Translations under genes and position numbers: made by a program
Notes under the pieces: model-generated
The model's database searches: none
Told to the model about the DNA's origin: nothing
The model's input: the letters and a program-made list of their open reading frames with translations, nothing else
In this document: positions 18,388 to 29,761 of the stretch, in pieces
How positions within the stretch are numbered: the stretch's first letter is position 1
Layout: each line of letters begins with the position of its first letter
Source: Muribaculaceae bacterium
GTDB taxonomy: Bacteria; Bacteroidota; Bacteroidia; Bacteroidales; Muribaculaceae
Reading direction: 5' to 3'
Length of the DNA: 40,182 bases
NCBI GenBank assembly: GCA_022510465.1
Contig: JAFLTJ010000017.1
Coordinates: 1 to 40,182 of the forward strand

Positions 18388-19703
18388 ATCACCACCTCCC
18401 CTCTCGATTCTTCATTCATCGGGTCATAATCGCCCAGCATAACCGGCACAACCGTATTGGGCGCGGCGCTGTCTGTCTCAACCGCGACTCTAAGATAATT
18501 ATCGGTAAATCCGGCCATTAGGCCATCCCGACGCCGATGTTCCAGCAGCACGGGCCGCGTTGTTCCCATATATCGTTGAGTAAAATCTGTCAGTTTTTTC
18601 TCACTGACAGCCAGCATTATACGCGTGCGACGATGTTTCTCGGCCTGGTCAACAACATGGTCAATTTCAAGAGCACGCGTACCGGGGCGTTCACTATAGG
18701 TAAACACATGCAGTCGGGAGATATCCATACTCTCGACAAACCGGCGGGAAGACTCAAATCTGTCGATAGTTTCTCCTCGGGCCCCCACTATGAGATCCAC
18801 CCCTATAAATGCATCAGGGATAGTCTTTCTTATGAGTTCCACTCTCGAGGCAAACAAAGCCGTGTCATAATGGCGCCGCATCAGTTTCAACACCTCGTCA
18901 TTACCACTCTGCAACGGAATGTGAAAGCTTGGCATAAAACGTTTTGACGCAGCTACAAACTCCACAATTTCAGGCGTTAACAGATTGGGTTCTATTGATG
19001 AAATGCGATAACGCTCTATCCCGTCAACCTTATCAAGTTCACGTATAAGGTCGAGAAAAGTTTCATCGCGGCATTTACCAAAATCGCCCACATTTACTCC
19101 GGTCAGAACTATCTCCTTTCCGCCTTCATCGGCTGCCATCCGGGCCTGCGCCAATATTGAATCAATAGACCCCGAGCGACTGCGACCACGAGCCATCGGA
19201 ATTGTGCAATAGGAACAATAGTAGTCACAGCCATCCTGAACTTTGAGAAAATATCGCGTGCGGTCACCTCGGGAACACGATGGCGTAAATTCTCTTATCT
19301 GCTTAAAATCAATATGATGGGTAGTCTGTTCTCTTTTTTTCAGCCATTCGTCAAGATATTGGGGCAACGCATTTTTACTGTCGTTTCCCGCAACGATATC
19401 CACACCCTCAATTAAAGCAACCTCCTCGGGCTTAAGCTGAGCATAACATCCTGTCACAATGACTGTTGCATCAGGATATTTCTTTGTCATACGCCTGATT
19501 GCCTGCCGGCACTTTTTATCGGCAAGGTCGGTGACGCTGCATGTATTGACAACAACTATATCGGGAGTATCACCGCGTTGAACGCGTGTTATACCTCGCT
19601 CGGCAAACAATCTCGCTACCGTTGAGGTCTCGGCGAAATTCAACTTGCACCCGAGTGTATGAAACAGGGCTGTCCTACTGTCAAATGTATTCTTATCAAT
19701 CAT
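18384..19703 (-). CDS. mtaB: tRNA (N6-L-threonylcarbamoyladenosine(37)-C2)-methylthiotransferase MtaB
   Basis: HTLGCKLNFAETS, radical SAM CDYYCSYCTIP, TGVNVGDFG. Start moved to ATG at 19703 because a TAATTTTG -7 box sits just upstream on the minus strand. Confidence 0.93.
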   Translation of the reverse strand: MIDKNTFDSRTALFHTLGCKLNFAETSTVARLFAERGITRVQRGDTPDIVVVNTCSVTDLADKKCRQAIRRMTKKYPDATVIVTGCYAQLKPEEVALIEGVDIVAGNDSKNALPQYLDEWLKKREQTTHHIDFKQIREFTPSCSRGDRTRYFLKVQDGCDYYCSYCTIPMARGRSRSGSIDSILAQARMAADEGGKEIVLTGVNVGDFGKCRDETFLDLIRELDKVDGIERYRISSIEPNLLTPEIVEFVAASKRFMPSFHIPLQSGNDEVLKLMRRHYDTALFASRVELIRKTIPDAFIGVDLIVGARGETIDRFESSRRFVESMDISRLHVFTYSERPGTRALEIDHVVDQAEKHRRTRIMLAVSEKKLTDFTQRYMGTTRPVLLEHRRRDGLMAGFTDNYLRVAVETDSAAPNTVVPVMLGDYDPMNEESRGEVVI

Positions 19704-19716
19704 TTCAACTGCAAAA

Positions 19717-21576
19717 TTAGTGAAAACCTGAAGGATTTGCAACGACAGTCATCCGGCAATCTTTACAGTCAAAATCAAGGCAATAACGGGTTGGCCCTGA
19801 TTCCAAAAACAGCATGTCTGGAAGTTCACGCCCGCGACGGGTCTTGGTACAATAACCCAATTCGCGCCGCAAACAGTATTTTGTTGTCATTACCGTCAGA
19901 TTTTCAGTGTTTTTTGATAACGCATCCGTTTCAAGAGCCCTTTCTATTTTGCCTTCAACTCCACACCGACGATAAAACCGTTCGGCCAGTCTATTGGCAA
20001 TATTGTCATGGTTTGTCAAAGTCCACCCTACACGCGGATGAGCTTTAGGGCTCGGTGTAAGCCTGCTAAAGGTGACACGTGCAGCCCTGTCGAGCGAATC
20101 CGCCAGCTTGCGGCGAAGTGCAGTCAGAGCCGATGCCGGCACAAAAACATCACCAAGTCGGTCCTCAAGACTATCAAGCCTGTAAATCGTATCACCCAGT
20201 TTTGACAACACCCTGTATCGGGCTTCCTCCTGCGGTGTCCGGGCTTCGCTAACCTCCATTCGTGCAACGACCGATACTCGGCAACCACGACTGTCGGCCA
20301 CGTCAAGAGCAACACCGCCGGCAATCGGGCGAAGTGTCATCGACAAGTCAATCAAGCGCCGTGCCGTTGGCCGTGCCATGACGTCATCAAACGATTTATC
20401 CCGGTTTCGGTACAAAACAGCACCTCGCGGCACATCTATTTCGGCATTAACCAATATCCTGTTCCCCTCGACACGATTCACACCAAAACCGTCAAAAGAA
20501 CCGTCTCGTCTGAAAAAACCAAGGCCGTCGCCGTTGTGCAATTCCACATCAAGACGAGCCTTGATGCACTTTCCACGGCAATCGGTAACCACTCCTGCTC
20601 GCTCGCCAATCATCTTTGGCGTGTTGATTGAGGCCATTTTTACCCCTGGATGAGCGCCGTCAATGAAATAGGTAGTAAAACCTCTATTGAATCCCTTAGC
20701 AAGAACCGGCGTAAAATCAAGCTCCACACGCCCTTTTGACGCCCTGCAATATTTATCGGGATTATCATCAATTATACGGTCGATAATTCGACGATAAGCA
20801 GCCACGGCGTTTTTAACGTATGAAACATCTTTCAATCGGCCCTCTATCTTCAAGGAACTCACGCCGGCATCCAGCAACGCCGCCACGCGAGACGACAGGT
20901 TTAAATCTCTTAACGACAACAAATGCTTTCCCGAAAGAATCTGATTCCCGGCCGCATCCACAAGGTTGTATCGTTGACGGCACATCTGCGGACACTCTCC
21001 GCGGTTTGCGCTACGCCCCTGCGCAACCCATCCGGCACGACAGTCGCCACTGTAGGAGACGCACAAAGCGCCGTGAACAAATGTCTCAACCCTGACATCG
21101 ACCGCGTCACATATAGCCCTTATATCATCAATTGAGTTTTCCCGGGCCACTACTATCTGATTAAACCCGGCCTCTTGAAGCCACCGTGCCTTAGCCGCAT
21201 CGCGAGTATCCATCTGGGTAGACGCATGAAGTTGTATGGGTGGCAAATCCATTTCAAGCAATGCCAAGTCCTGAACTATCAAGGCGTCAACGCCTGCCCT
21301 GTACAGCTCTTCTACCAGCGTCTTAACCTGCTCTAATTCATCGTCAAAAATGATAGTGTTGACCGTCACATACACCCGAGCCCGATATTGCCTGGCAAAA
21401 TTAACAACCTGCCTGATATCCTCGATTGAGTTTGAAGCCGCCCTCCGGGCTCCATGCGAGCCTGCGCCAATGTAAACAGCATCGGCACCATGCAGAATAG
21501 CTTCTATTGCAGTCGCTGCATCACGCGCCGGCGCCAGCAACTCAATGGGTCTCGGTTTTACGGTTTTACGGTTCAT
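19717..21576 (-). CDS. U32 family peptidase (TrhP/YegQ-like, tRNA hydroxylation-associated)
   Basis: ELLAPARDAATAIEAILHGADAVYIG, FVHGALCVSYSGDC, GRSANRGECPQMCRQRY. Start moved to MNRKTVKP because a minus-strand TAATTTTG box (21585-21592) lies upstream. Confidence 0.92.
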   Translation of the reverse strand: MNRKTVKPRPIELLAPARDAATAIEAILHGADAVYIGAGSHGARRAASNSIEDIRQVVNFARQYRARVYVTVNTIIFDDELEQVKTLVEELYRAGVDALIVQDLALLEMDLPPIQLHASTQMDTRDAAKARWLQEAGFNQIVVARENSIDDIRAICDAVDVRVETFVHGALCVSYSGDCRAGWVAQGRSANRGECPQMCRQRYNLVDAAGNQILSGKHLLSLRDLNLSSRVAALLDAGVSSLKIEGRLKDVSYVKNAVAAYRRIIDRIIDDNPDKYCRASKGRVELDFTPVLAKGFNRGFTTYFIDGAHPGVKMASINTPKMIGERAGVVTDCRGKCIKARLDVELHNGDGLGFFRRDGSFDGFGVNRVEGNRILVNAEIDVPRGAVLYRNRDKSFDDVMARPTARRLIDLSMTLRPIAGGVALDVADSRGCRVSVVARMEVSEARTPQEEARYRVLSKLGDTIYRLDSLEDRLGDVFVPASALTALRRKLADSLDRAARVTFSRLTPSPKAHPRVGWTLTNHDNIANRLAERFYRRCGVEGKIERALETDALSKNTENLTVMTTKYCLRRELGYCTKTRRGRELPDMLFLESGPTRYCLDFDCKDCRMTVVANPSGFH

Positions 21577-21646
21577 ATCGTCTGCAAAATTACACATTTT
21601 CGGAAATAGCTTCTAACATTTTTCGCATTTCAGCACCAAAAAACTA

Positions 21647-21676
21647 TTGACAACCGCCAATCATTGACTATATTTG
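21647..21676 (+). promoter_or_regulatory. Promoter for the META-domain gene (TTG - 19 bp - TATATTTG)
   Basis: TTG 21647-21649, TATATTTG 21669-21676. Confidence 0.6.
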
Positions 21677-21719
21677 CACCACGAAAATTATCATTCTTAA
21701 CAAAAAACACAATTAGAAT

Positions 21720-22583
21720 ATGAAAAAAAACAGTCTTATTCTCATAAATTGCATCGCTATTGCAGCCCTCACAGCTTGCAACCTGAATAAAGAGGTTATC
21801 ACCGTTGACAGCGCTGACCATGTTTTAACCACAACGGTTGTTCAGCCGACACAGACACCGCCTACACTTGTTGGGCAATGGAGTGTTATAAAAGTTGACA
21901 CCGAGGATGTTACCGCAACCGACGATGAATATCCTACGGTTACGTTCGACAACAACGGTGCTGCGGCAGGAACCGTTAACATGTATGCCAACGATGGTTG
22001 TAATTATATCAACGGAACATTTACCGTAAAAGAGAACCAGCTGATAAAGAGTGGTGAATTTACAAAAACCATGAGATTGTGCCCCGACGCAAAATACGAA
22101 ATGCAAATCACCGCGGCGCTCAACAACGCCTCGGCCTACTCTATTGAGTTGCGTAATAACGAGTACTATCTACTGTTGAAAGATGAGGCCGGGACAACAT
22201 TAATGACGCTCTGCAAGCCCAATCTGGCCTTTTTTGACGGCGCCTGGAGAGTGACATCCATGGAGGGAGCCGAGATTAAAACAGGCCATGCACCCGAGAT
22301 AGTGATTGACCTTGCTAATGGGAAAATACATGGAAATGCCGGATGTAATGTTGTCAACGGAACTATTGTTCAGAATTTGGACCGCGAGGGTGGCATAGGA
22401 TTCAGCAACCTTTTCACCACCATGATGGCCTGCCCATATCTTGATACCGAGCGGGCATTTCTCGTCGCGTTGGAGCAGGTTGAAAGCTGCATACCCGGCG
22501 AAAACAACAATACAGTTCAGTTAAAAGACGCCTCAGGCAAGACAATCATAACGCTCGAGCGCATCAATCTCACACAAGAGTAA
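21720..22583 (+). CDS. Lipoprotein with two META (HslJ-like) domains
   Basis: LTACN lipobox; two copies of W.V......G.I.G.AGCN.(V/I)NG...... TMxxCP/TMRLCP. Confidence 0.85.
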   Translation: MKKNSLILINCIAIAALTACNLNKEVITVDSADHVLTTTVVQPTQTPPTLVGQWSVIKVDTEDVTATDDEYPTVTFDNNGAAAGTVNMYANDGCNYINGTFTVKENQLIKSGEFTKTMRLCPDAKYEMQITAALNNASAYSIELRNNEYYLLLKDEAGTTLMTLCKPNLAFFDGAWRVTSMEGAEIKTGHAPEIVIDLANGKIHGNAGCNVVNGTIVQNLDREGGIGFSNLFTTMMACPYLDTERAFLVALEQVESCIPGENNNTVQLKDASGKTIITLERINLTQE

Positions 22584-22611
22584 TCGAGCCCGGCAAGCGG
22601 TGATAGCCTGA

Positions 22612-23043
22612 TTAAATTGCCTCAATCTTGAATACAACGGGGCGCGTGCCGTCATTACAGCATGCGATAGCAACGCGGCGACAATCGGCCGTTGACTGCG
22701 TGTCACACACGGTTGTCGCCTTTAAAACGTCATCGACATGGGAGTTTATACACCTCCATGCTTTTGGGCAAAATTTACCCTCGGCCACCAGTTTTTCCAT
22801 ATCCCCCGGCGCCACATCAAACTTCTGCCCGGTGGCAAACACCGGACACGGTCCACTCTCAGGCTCGTCGAGAAATCTACTCTGCAAATCGCTGTAACAC
22901 TCCCGCCTTACCACCGTCACCCGACAACGTCGCTCGGCGGCCGACGAGGCGTTGCGTTGCTTGGCGGCAGCCCGTGCCGATACCGGTACAACACTTGCCA
23001 ATGCGGCCAAAGATGTCAGTTTAACAAAGCGTCGTCTATCCAT
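22612..23043 (-). CDS. TIGR04076 family protein with twin-arginine-like signal
   Basis: VTVVRRECYSDLQ..CPVFATGQKF..FCPKAWRCI core; N-terminal MDRRRFVKLTSLAALASVVPVSARA. Confidence 0.75.
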   Translation of the reverse strand: MDRRRFVKLTSLAALASVVPVSARAAAKQRNASSAAERRCRVTVVRRECYSDLQSRFLDEPESGPCPVFATGQKFDVAPGDMEKLVAEGKFCPKAWRCINSHVDDVLKATTVCDTQSTADCRRVAIACCNDGTRPVVFKIEAI

Positions 23044-23134
23044 ATTTCTACAAGCATACTGGTTTCAACGCGCAAATTTAACTTTTTTATCCAATATTCC
23101 ATAGAAAACAGACCTGTATTTAAGGAAAAATGAT

Positions 23135-23142
23135 TATCTTTG
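23135..23142 (+). promoter_or_regulatory. -7 box (TATCTTTG) upstream of guaB
   Basis: TAnnTTTG match about 35 bp before the ATG. Confidence 0.5.
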
Positions 23143-23152
23143 CACGCAATAA

Positions 23153-24655
<1,503 letters not shown>

Positions 24656-24701
24656 TTTTTAAGGAGTTGCACAAGCTCCATGACTATAAATAAACCTAAC
24701 G

Positions 24702-26663
24702 ATGAAAAAACATCTAATCCCGGTTATATTGCTTGCAGCCGGTGCGGTTGCCGCCGCGGTTGCAAGCGCTCCAAAAGACCCGGTTCTTATGACCGTCAAC
24801 GGCAAAAAAGTGCCTTTGAGCGAGTTTCTATATCTTTACGAGAAAAACAATAAACAACAGCAGCAACCGCAAAGTGTTGATGAATACATGGATATGTTCA
24901 TCAACTATAAGCTCAAGGTCGCTGCAGCCGAGGAGGCCGGATGTGATACAACAGCGGCCTTTATCAACGAGTTTGAGAACTATGCCACCGAGCTTGCAGC
25001 GCCCTACATGCGCGACTCGGAGGCCGAAGCCGAAGTAGCGGCAAAGATTAAAGCAAACAGCCGGCGCAACGTCGACGTTAGCCATATTCTTATTCCGCTG
25101 GGCGACAATGCGGCCCAAACCAAAATTAACCTGCATTTCATGGACAGCCTGCGCACGGCCATCCTGAATGGCTCTGATTTTGGAGAAATTGCCTTAAAAT
25201 ATAGTGAAGACCCGTCAAAGGTTCAAAACATGGGCCACCTTGGATGGATTACAACCAATCGTTTCCCATATCCGTTTGAGGAGGTAGCCTTTTCAACCCC
25301 GGTCGGAACAATTTCAGAGCCCTTTGTAGACGCTCCATTCGGTATACATATCATCAAGGTAAACGAGGTGCGCAACGACCCCGGAGAGGTGCATGCCGCA
25401 CATATTCTTAAACTTTGTGGCGACCGACGGATGCGCAAACTGGACCCAACAAGAGATTCGGTGGCCAAAGTCCAGATAGACTCATTGTATCAGATAGCAA
25501 TCACCGGAGCCGATTTCGCCGAGCTGGCTCGTGCAAACAGTGACGACCCCGGTAGCGCCCAGGAAGGCGGTGACGTCGGATTTTTCGGAGTTTCAAGAAT
25601 GGTACCCGAATTTGAACAGGCTGCCTTTGCGCTCAAAGATGGAGAAATTTCACAACCGGTAAAGACATCCTACGGCTATCATATCATCAAGCGGATAGGA
25701 TGGCGCGAGTGCACTCCCGACGACGTTCTTGACCAGACAATTAACATTCGCTTTAAGAGTGACAACGCTCTGTCGACCATGCTGGCCCGTCAGTATAGCG
25801 ACAAAAACCGCAAGCTCTATAAAGCTGACGTAATCCCCGCCGGGATGAACAAAGTAAAAGAGATAATTGAGAAAACGGGCAAATATGACTCTACCGTTAC
25901 AGCCGCGCTGATTGCTAATCCTATAAAGATAGCCAAGGCCGGAAACAAGGTTGTCACATCCAACGAGATTGCAGCCGAAATGCCGGCACAGGAATTTGCG
26001 GCAGAACCGGGATATAATCTCTTTGAGGGATACGTTCAGCAACATATTGACAAGATAGTTGATGAGCTCTCCCGAGAGACGCTTGCACAAAACAATGCCG
26101 ACTATCGCAACTTGCTTAATGAGTATCGCGACGGGATATTGCTTTTTGATGTAAGCAATGCAAAAGTGTGGGAACGTTCAAACAAAGACCGCGAGGGGCT
26201 TGAAGCTTATTTCCAGGCCAATAAAGATAAATATCATTTTGAAACGCCCCACTATAAGGGTTATGTGGTAATGGCCAAAAATGACTCGGTTGCCGACCTT
26301 GCCAAGCAATTCCTTGCCGAGAATACGATTGACGCCGACTCACTTGAAACAGCGATAAACAAGCGGTTTGGGCGCGAAGCAAGCATAAAACGTGTTATCG
26401 GCAGCAAAGGTCAGAACAGCATTGTAGACTATATCGCTTTCGGCGAACCAAAACCCGAAAACAAGAGTATCTGGCAGTCATACTTCGGATACAAAGACAA
26501 GGTAATAGCCGAGCCCGAAGAAGCCTTGGATATTCTTGGCCCGGTAACGGCCGATTATGCCCAGTACCTTGAGCAAGAGTGGGTTAAAGAATTGCGCAAT
26601 AAATACAAAGTGAAAGTAGATGAGAAAGTTTTCAAGTCTATAAAAAACTCCCACCAACAGTAA
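24702..26663 (+). CDS. Periplasmic peptidylprolyl isomerase with two PpiC (parvulin) domains
   Basis: 653 aa; signal peptide; [10 protein letters not shown].., [56 protein letters not shown]. Confidence 0.92.
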   Translation: MKKHLIPVILLAAGAVAAAVASAPKDPVLMTVNGKKVPLSEFLYLYEKNNKQQQQPQSVDEYMDMFINYKLKVAAAEEAGCDTTAAFINEFENYATELAAPYMRDSEAEAEVAAKIKANSRRNVDVSHILIPLGDNAAQTKINLHFMDSLRTAILNGSDFGEIALKYSEDPSKVQNMGHLGWITTNRFPYPFEEVAFSTPVGTISEPFVDAPFGIHIIKVNEVRNDPGEVHAAHILKLCGDRRMRKLDPTRDSVAKVQIDSLYQIAITGADFAELARANSDDPGSAQEGGDVGFFGVSRMVPEFEQAAFALKDGEISQPVKTSYGYHIIKRIGWRECTPDDVLDQTINIRFKSDNALSTMLARQYSDKNRKLYKADVIPAGMNKVKEIIEKTGKYDSTVTAALIANPIKIAKAGNKVVTSNEIAAEMPAQEFAAEPGYNLFEGYVQQHIDKIVDELSRETLAQNNADYRNLLNEYRDGILLFDVSNAKVWERSNKDREGLEAYFQANKDKYHFETPHYKGYVVMAKNDSVADLAKQFLAENTIDADSLETAINKRFGREASIKRVIGSKGQNSIVDYIAFGEPKPENKSIWQSYFGYKDKVIAEPEEALDILGPVTADYAQYLEQEWVKELRNKYKVKVDEKVFKSIKNSHQQ

Positions 26664-26667
26664 GAAC

Positions 26668-28029
26668 GTGAAAAAACAGAAGTTAATATTTACGGCTGCC
26701 ATCGGCGTGCTGTCGTTGATTGCCATTGCCCAGAACAACATTGCCGAAGAGGTTGCATGGGTGATTGGCGACCAACCTATCTGGAAAAGCGAAATTGAGG
26801 AGGCATATCAGCAGCTCAAATATGAGCCCGAACAGATAAAGGGAGACCCCTACTGTGTTATTCCCGAACAACTTGCCGTCGAAAAATTGTTTCTCCACCA
26901 GGCCGATTTGGATACTATTGAAGTTCAAGACGCTATGGTAGCCCAACAGGTTGATGCCCAGCTCAATTACTATATAGCCAACTTAGGCAGCCGCGAGAAA
27001 GTAGAGCAATATTTTCACAAGTCGATGCCTCAGATGCGTGAACAGCTGATGGATATGGCTCGCAACCGCAGCCGCATACAGCAGGTACAACGCAATCTGA
27101 CCGAAAACGTAACGGCAACACCGGCTCAAATCAGACAATATTTCAACGAGTTACAAGCCGACTCCATCCCCTACGTTCCATTGCAGGTCGAGGTGCAGAT
27201 TTTAACACTGTCGCCGGCAATTCCCCGCGAAGAGGTTGAGGATGTCAAGGCACGTCTTCGTGACTTCTCAGACCGCGTTACATCAGGTCAGAGCGAGTTT
27301 TCCACACTCGCAATCCTTTATAGCGAAGACCCGGGCAGCGCATCGCGCGGCGGCGAATTGGGATTCATGGGCCGCGGACAGCTTGTTCCCGAATTTGCCT
27401 CGGTTGCGTTCAATCTTAACGACCCCAAGAAGGTTTCAAAGATTGTGGAGACAGAGTTTGGATATCATATTATTCAGCTTATCGAGAAGCGCGGCGACCG
27501 TATTAACTGCCGCCACATTCTGCTTAGACCCAAAGTGAGCACAAAAGACCTCGAAGACGCAATTACCCGCCTCGACTCGCTTCGCACCGACATGGTTGTA
27601 AATAAAAAATTTACATTTGAGGAAGCCGTAGGGTATGTATCGCAAGATAAAGATACCCGAAACAATCGCGGAATGATGGTCAACGAAAACACCGGGACAA
27701 CCAGGTTTGAAATGTCACAGCTGCCACAGGAGGTAGCCAAGGCAGTCAACGAATTGCAGGTGGGCGAAGTTTCTAAAGCGTTCATAATGAAGGATGCAAA
27801 GCTTAACCGTGATGTCGTGGCTATTGTGAAGCTGGCCAATCGAATAGAGGGCCATAGAGCAAACCTAAGCGATGACTATCAGCAAATTAAAATGATGTAT
27901 GAAAACGCTCAGCGCAGCAAAATCATAGCCAACTGGATAGAGAAAAAGATAGCCGACACATATACTCGCATTGAGGATGGTTGGCGCAACTGTGATTTTG
28001 TTCACAAAGGCTGGATTAAAGAACAATAG
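26668..28029 (+). CDS. SurA-like peptidylprolyl isomerase
   Basis: 453 aa, GTG start; FSTLAILYSEDPGSASRGGELGFMGRGQLVPEF, FGYHIIQLIEKRGDRINCRHIL. Confidence 0.92.
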   Translation: MKKQKLIFTAAIGVLSLIAIAQNNIAEEVAWVIGDQPIWKSEIEEAYQQLKYEPEQIKGDPYCVIPEQLAVEKLFLHQADLDTIEVQDAMVAQQVDAQLNYYIANLGSREKVEQYFHKSMPQMREQLMDMARNRSRIQQVQRNLTENVTATPAQIRQYFNELQADSIPYVPLQVEVQILTLSPAIPREEVEDVKARLRDFSDRVTSGQSEFSTLAILYSEDPGSASRGGELGFMGRGQLVPEFASVAFNLNDPKKVSKIVETEFGYHIIQLIEKRGDRINCRHILLRPKVSTKDLEDAITRLDSLRTDMVVNKKFTFEEAVGYVSQDKDTRNNRGMMVNENTGTTRFEMSQLPQEVAKAVNELQVGEVSKAFIMKDAKLNRDVVAIVKLANRIEGHRANLSDDYQQIKMMYENAQRSKIIANWIEKKIADTYTRIEDGWRNCDFVHKGWIKEQ

Positions 28030-28033
28030 TAGC

Positions 28034-29713
28034 GTGTCTCAAAAAGACTTGAAAAAGAACAATACACCGTGCCGCCGCGACATCTCTCCATACGTTGCGG
28101 TGGCTCTGCTTACTATTCTATCCTTGCCTATAATTTTTGCTCAAACGCCGCAAACCGGCAAAATTCAGCCTGTAATTCCAACCGTCAACCGCAGCGAGCC
28201 GGGCAAAGTTTTTCTTGAACATGCCGACCGCCTCTATCAGGAGGAGGGTCCGGGCAATATTGCGCGCGAATACCAGATTTTGTCGGGTAACGTTACGTTT
28301 CGCAAGGACAACATGTTCATGTACTGTGACAGCGCCTATTTTTATGAAAAGACCAATTCGCTCGACGCTTTTTCAAACGTCAGGATGGAGCAAGGCGATA
28401 CCCTCTTCATATATGCCGATGAACTTAACTACAACGGTATGAGCGAAATGGCCGTGCTATACGCCAACGCCGGGAAAAAGGTACGGATGATAAACCGCGA
28501 CGTGACTCTTTCAACCGACATTTTCAACTATGACCTGAAACGGAACATAGGCTACTACCAGACCGGCGGAATGCTGACCGACCGCCAAAACCAACTCACG
28601 TCGCTTGAGGGGTATTACTATCCGTCATCCAAAGACGCATATTTCTTTGATAACGTAATCCTTACAGGCAAATCGGCGACCGATACAATGAGAATGGAAA
28701 CCGACTCGCTGAAATACAATACCGCAACCCACGAAGCGACATTGATTGCCAAGACCTATATTGAAAGCAAAGACGGACATCTTGTTTCCTCCTCGGGCAA
28801 TTACAATACAGTCACCGGAATGGCCTACCTGTTCTCCCGCTCCAAGATTATTACCCGAAAAAACAATGTTACGCTTGAGGGTGATACGCTGTTTTACAAC
28901 CGCGACAAGGGATATGGTACAGCAATGGGCAACATGGAGCTGGTTGACACTGCCGGCCGACGCATTCTGTTAGGCGAATACGGTTTCTACAACGAGAATA
29001 CCGACAGCGCCTTTGTCACCGGCGACGCGCTTGCCAAAGACTATTCTCGAGGCGACACGCTCTATCTGCATGGCGATACAATCAACGCATATTACGACAT
29101 CGATACAACTCGCGTAACCAACGCTTTCCACCGCGTTCGTTTTTTCAGAAACGACATTCAAGGCTTATGCGACTCCATGAGTGTAACCGAGCGCGATTCG
29201 ACGATGAGAATGTTCCGCAAACCGATAGTGTGGAGCGGACCTCGTCAAGTGTCGGGAAATCTAATCAACGTTCATTTCAACGATTCCACAGCCGACTTAA
29301 TTACGCTGCCCAAATCGGGGCTTATGGCCGAACATATCGGCGAGGACTGCTTCAACCAGCTGTCGGGCGACCAGATGACGATATGGCTCAATGACACAAC
29401 AGTCACCCGCCTGTATGTCGAGGGGTCGGCTACATCCCTGCTGTTCCCAATGGAGCAAGATTCAACTTACAACAAGTATGCACAGGTTGAAAGTAGTTTC
29501 CTGAATGCACTCTTTGTCAACAATGAGATTGACAGCGTTGTCGTGTGGCCCCAGGCTTCGGGCATAGTAAAACCGCTATACCTTTCAAAACGGGGTGAAT
29601 ACCTGCTGCCCGGATTCAGGTGGTATGAGAAGTTGAGACCTCTTGCTCCCGACGAAGTTTTTGATTATCCCGATGAAATGGATTTGCTGTTGCGCAAAGA
29701 TGATGAAGAGTAG
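28034..29713 (+). CDS. OstA/LptA-like organic solvent tolerance protein
   Basis: Repeated short beta motifs (NVTFRKDNMFMYCDSAYFYEKTNSLDAFSNVRMEQGDTLFIYADELNYNG). GTG at 28034 preferred over the ORF-track start, which overlaps surA. Confidence 0.85.
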   Translation: MSQKDLKKNNTPCRRDISPYVAVALLTILSLPIIFAQTPQTGKIQPVIPTVNRSEPGKVFLEHADRLYQEEGPGNIAREYQILSGNVTFRKDNMFMYCDSAYFYEKTNSLDAFSNVRMEQGDTLFIYADELNYNGMSEMAVLYANAGKKVRMINRDVTLSTDIFNYDLKRNIGYYQTGGMLTDRQNQLTSLEGYYYPSSKDAYFFDNVILTGKSATDTMRMETDSLKYNTATHEATLIAKTYIESKDGHLVSSSGNYNTVTGMAYLFSRSKIITRKNNVTLEGDTLFYNRDKGYGTAMGNMELVDTAGRRILLGEYGFYNENTDSAFVTGDALAKDYSRGDTLYLHGDTINAYYDIDTTRVTNAFHRVRFFRNDIQGLCDSMSVTERDSTMRMFRKPIVWSGPRQVSGNLINVHFNDSTADLITLPKSGLMAEHIGEDCFNQLSGDQMTIWLNDTTVTRLYVEGSATSLLFPMEQDSTYNKYAQVESSFLNALFVNNEIDSVVVWPQASGIVKPLYLSKRGEYLLPGFRWYEKLRPLAPDEVFDYPDEMDLLLRKDDEE

Positions 29714-29761
29714 AATTCTTTTACACAATCCATTGACAAAACTTGCTATAAGACGCCCAAT

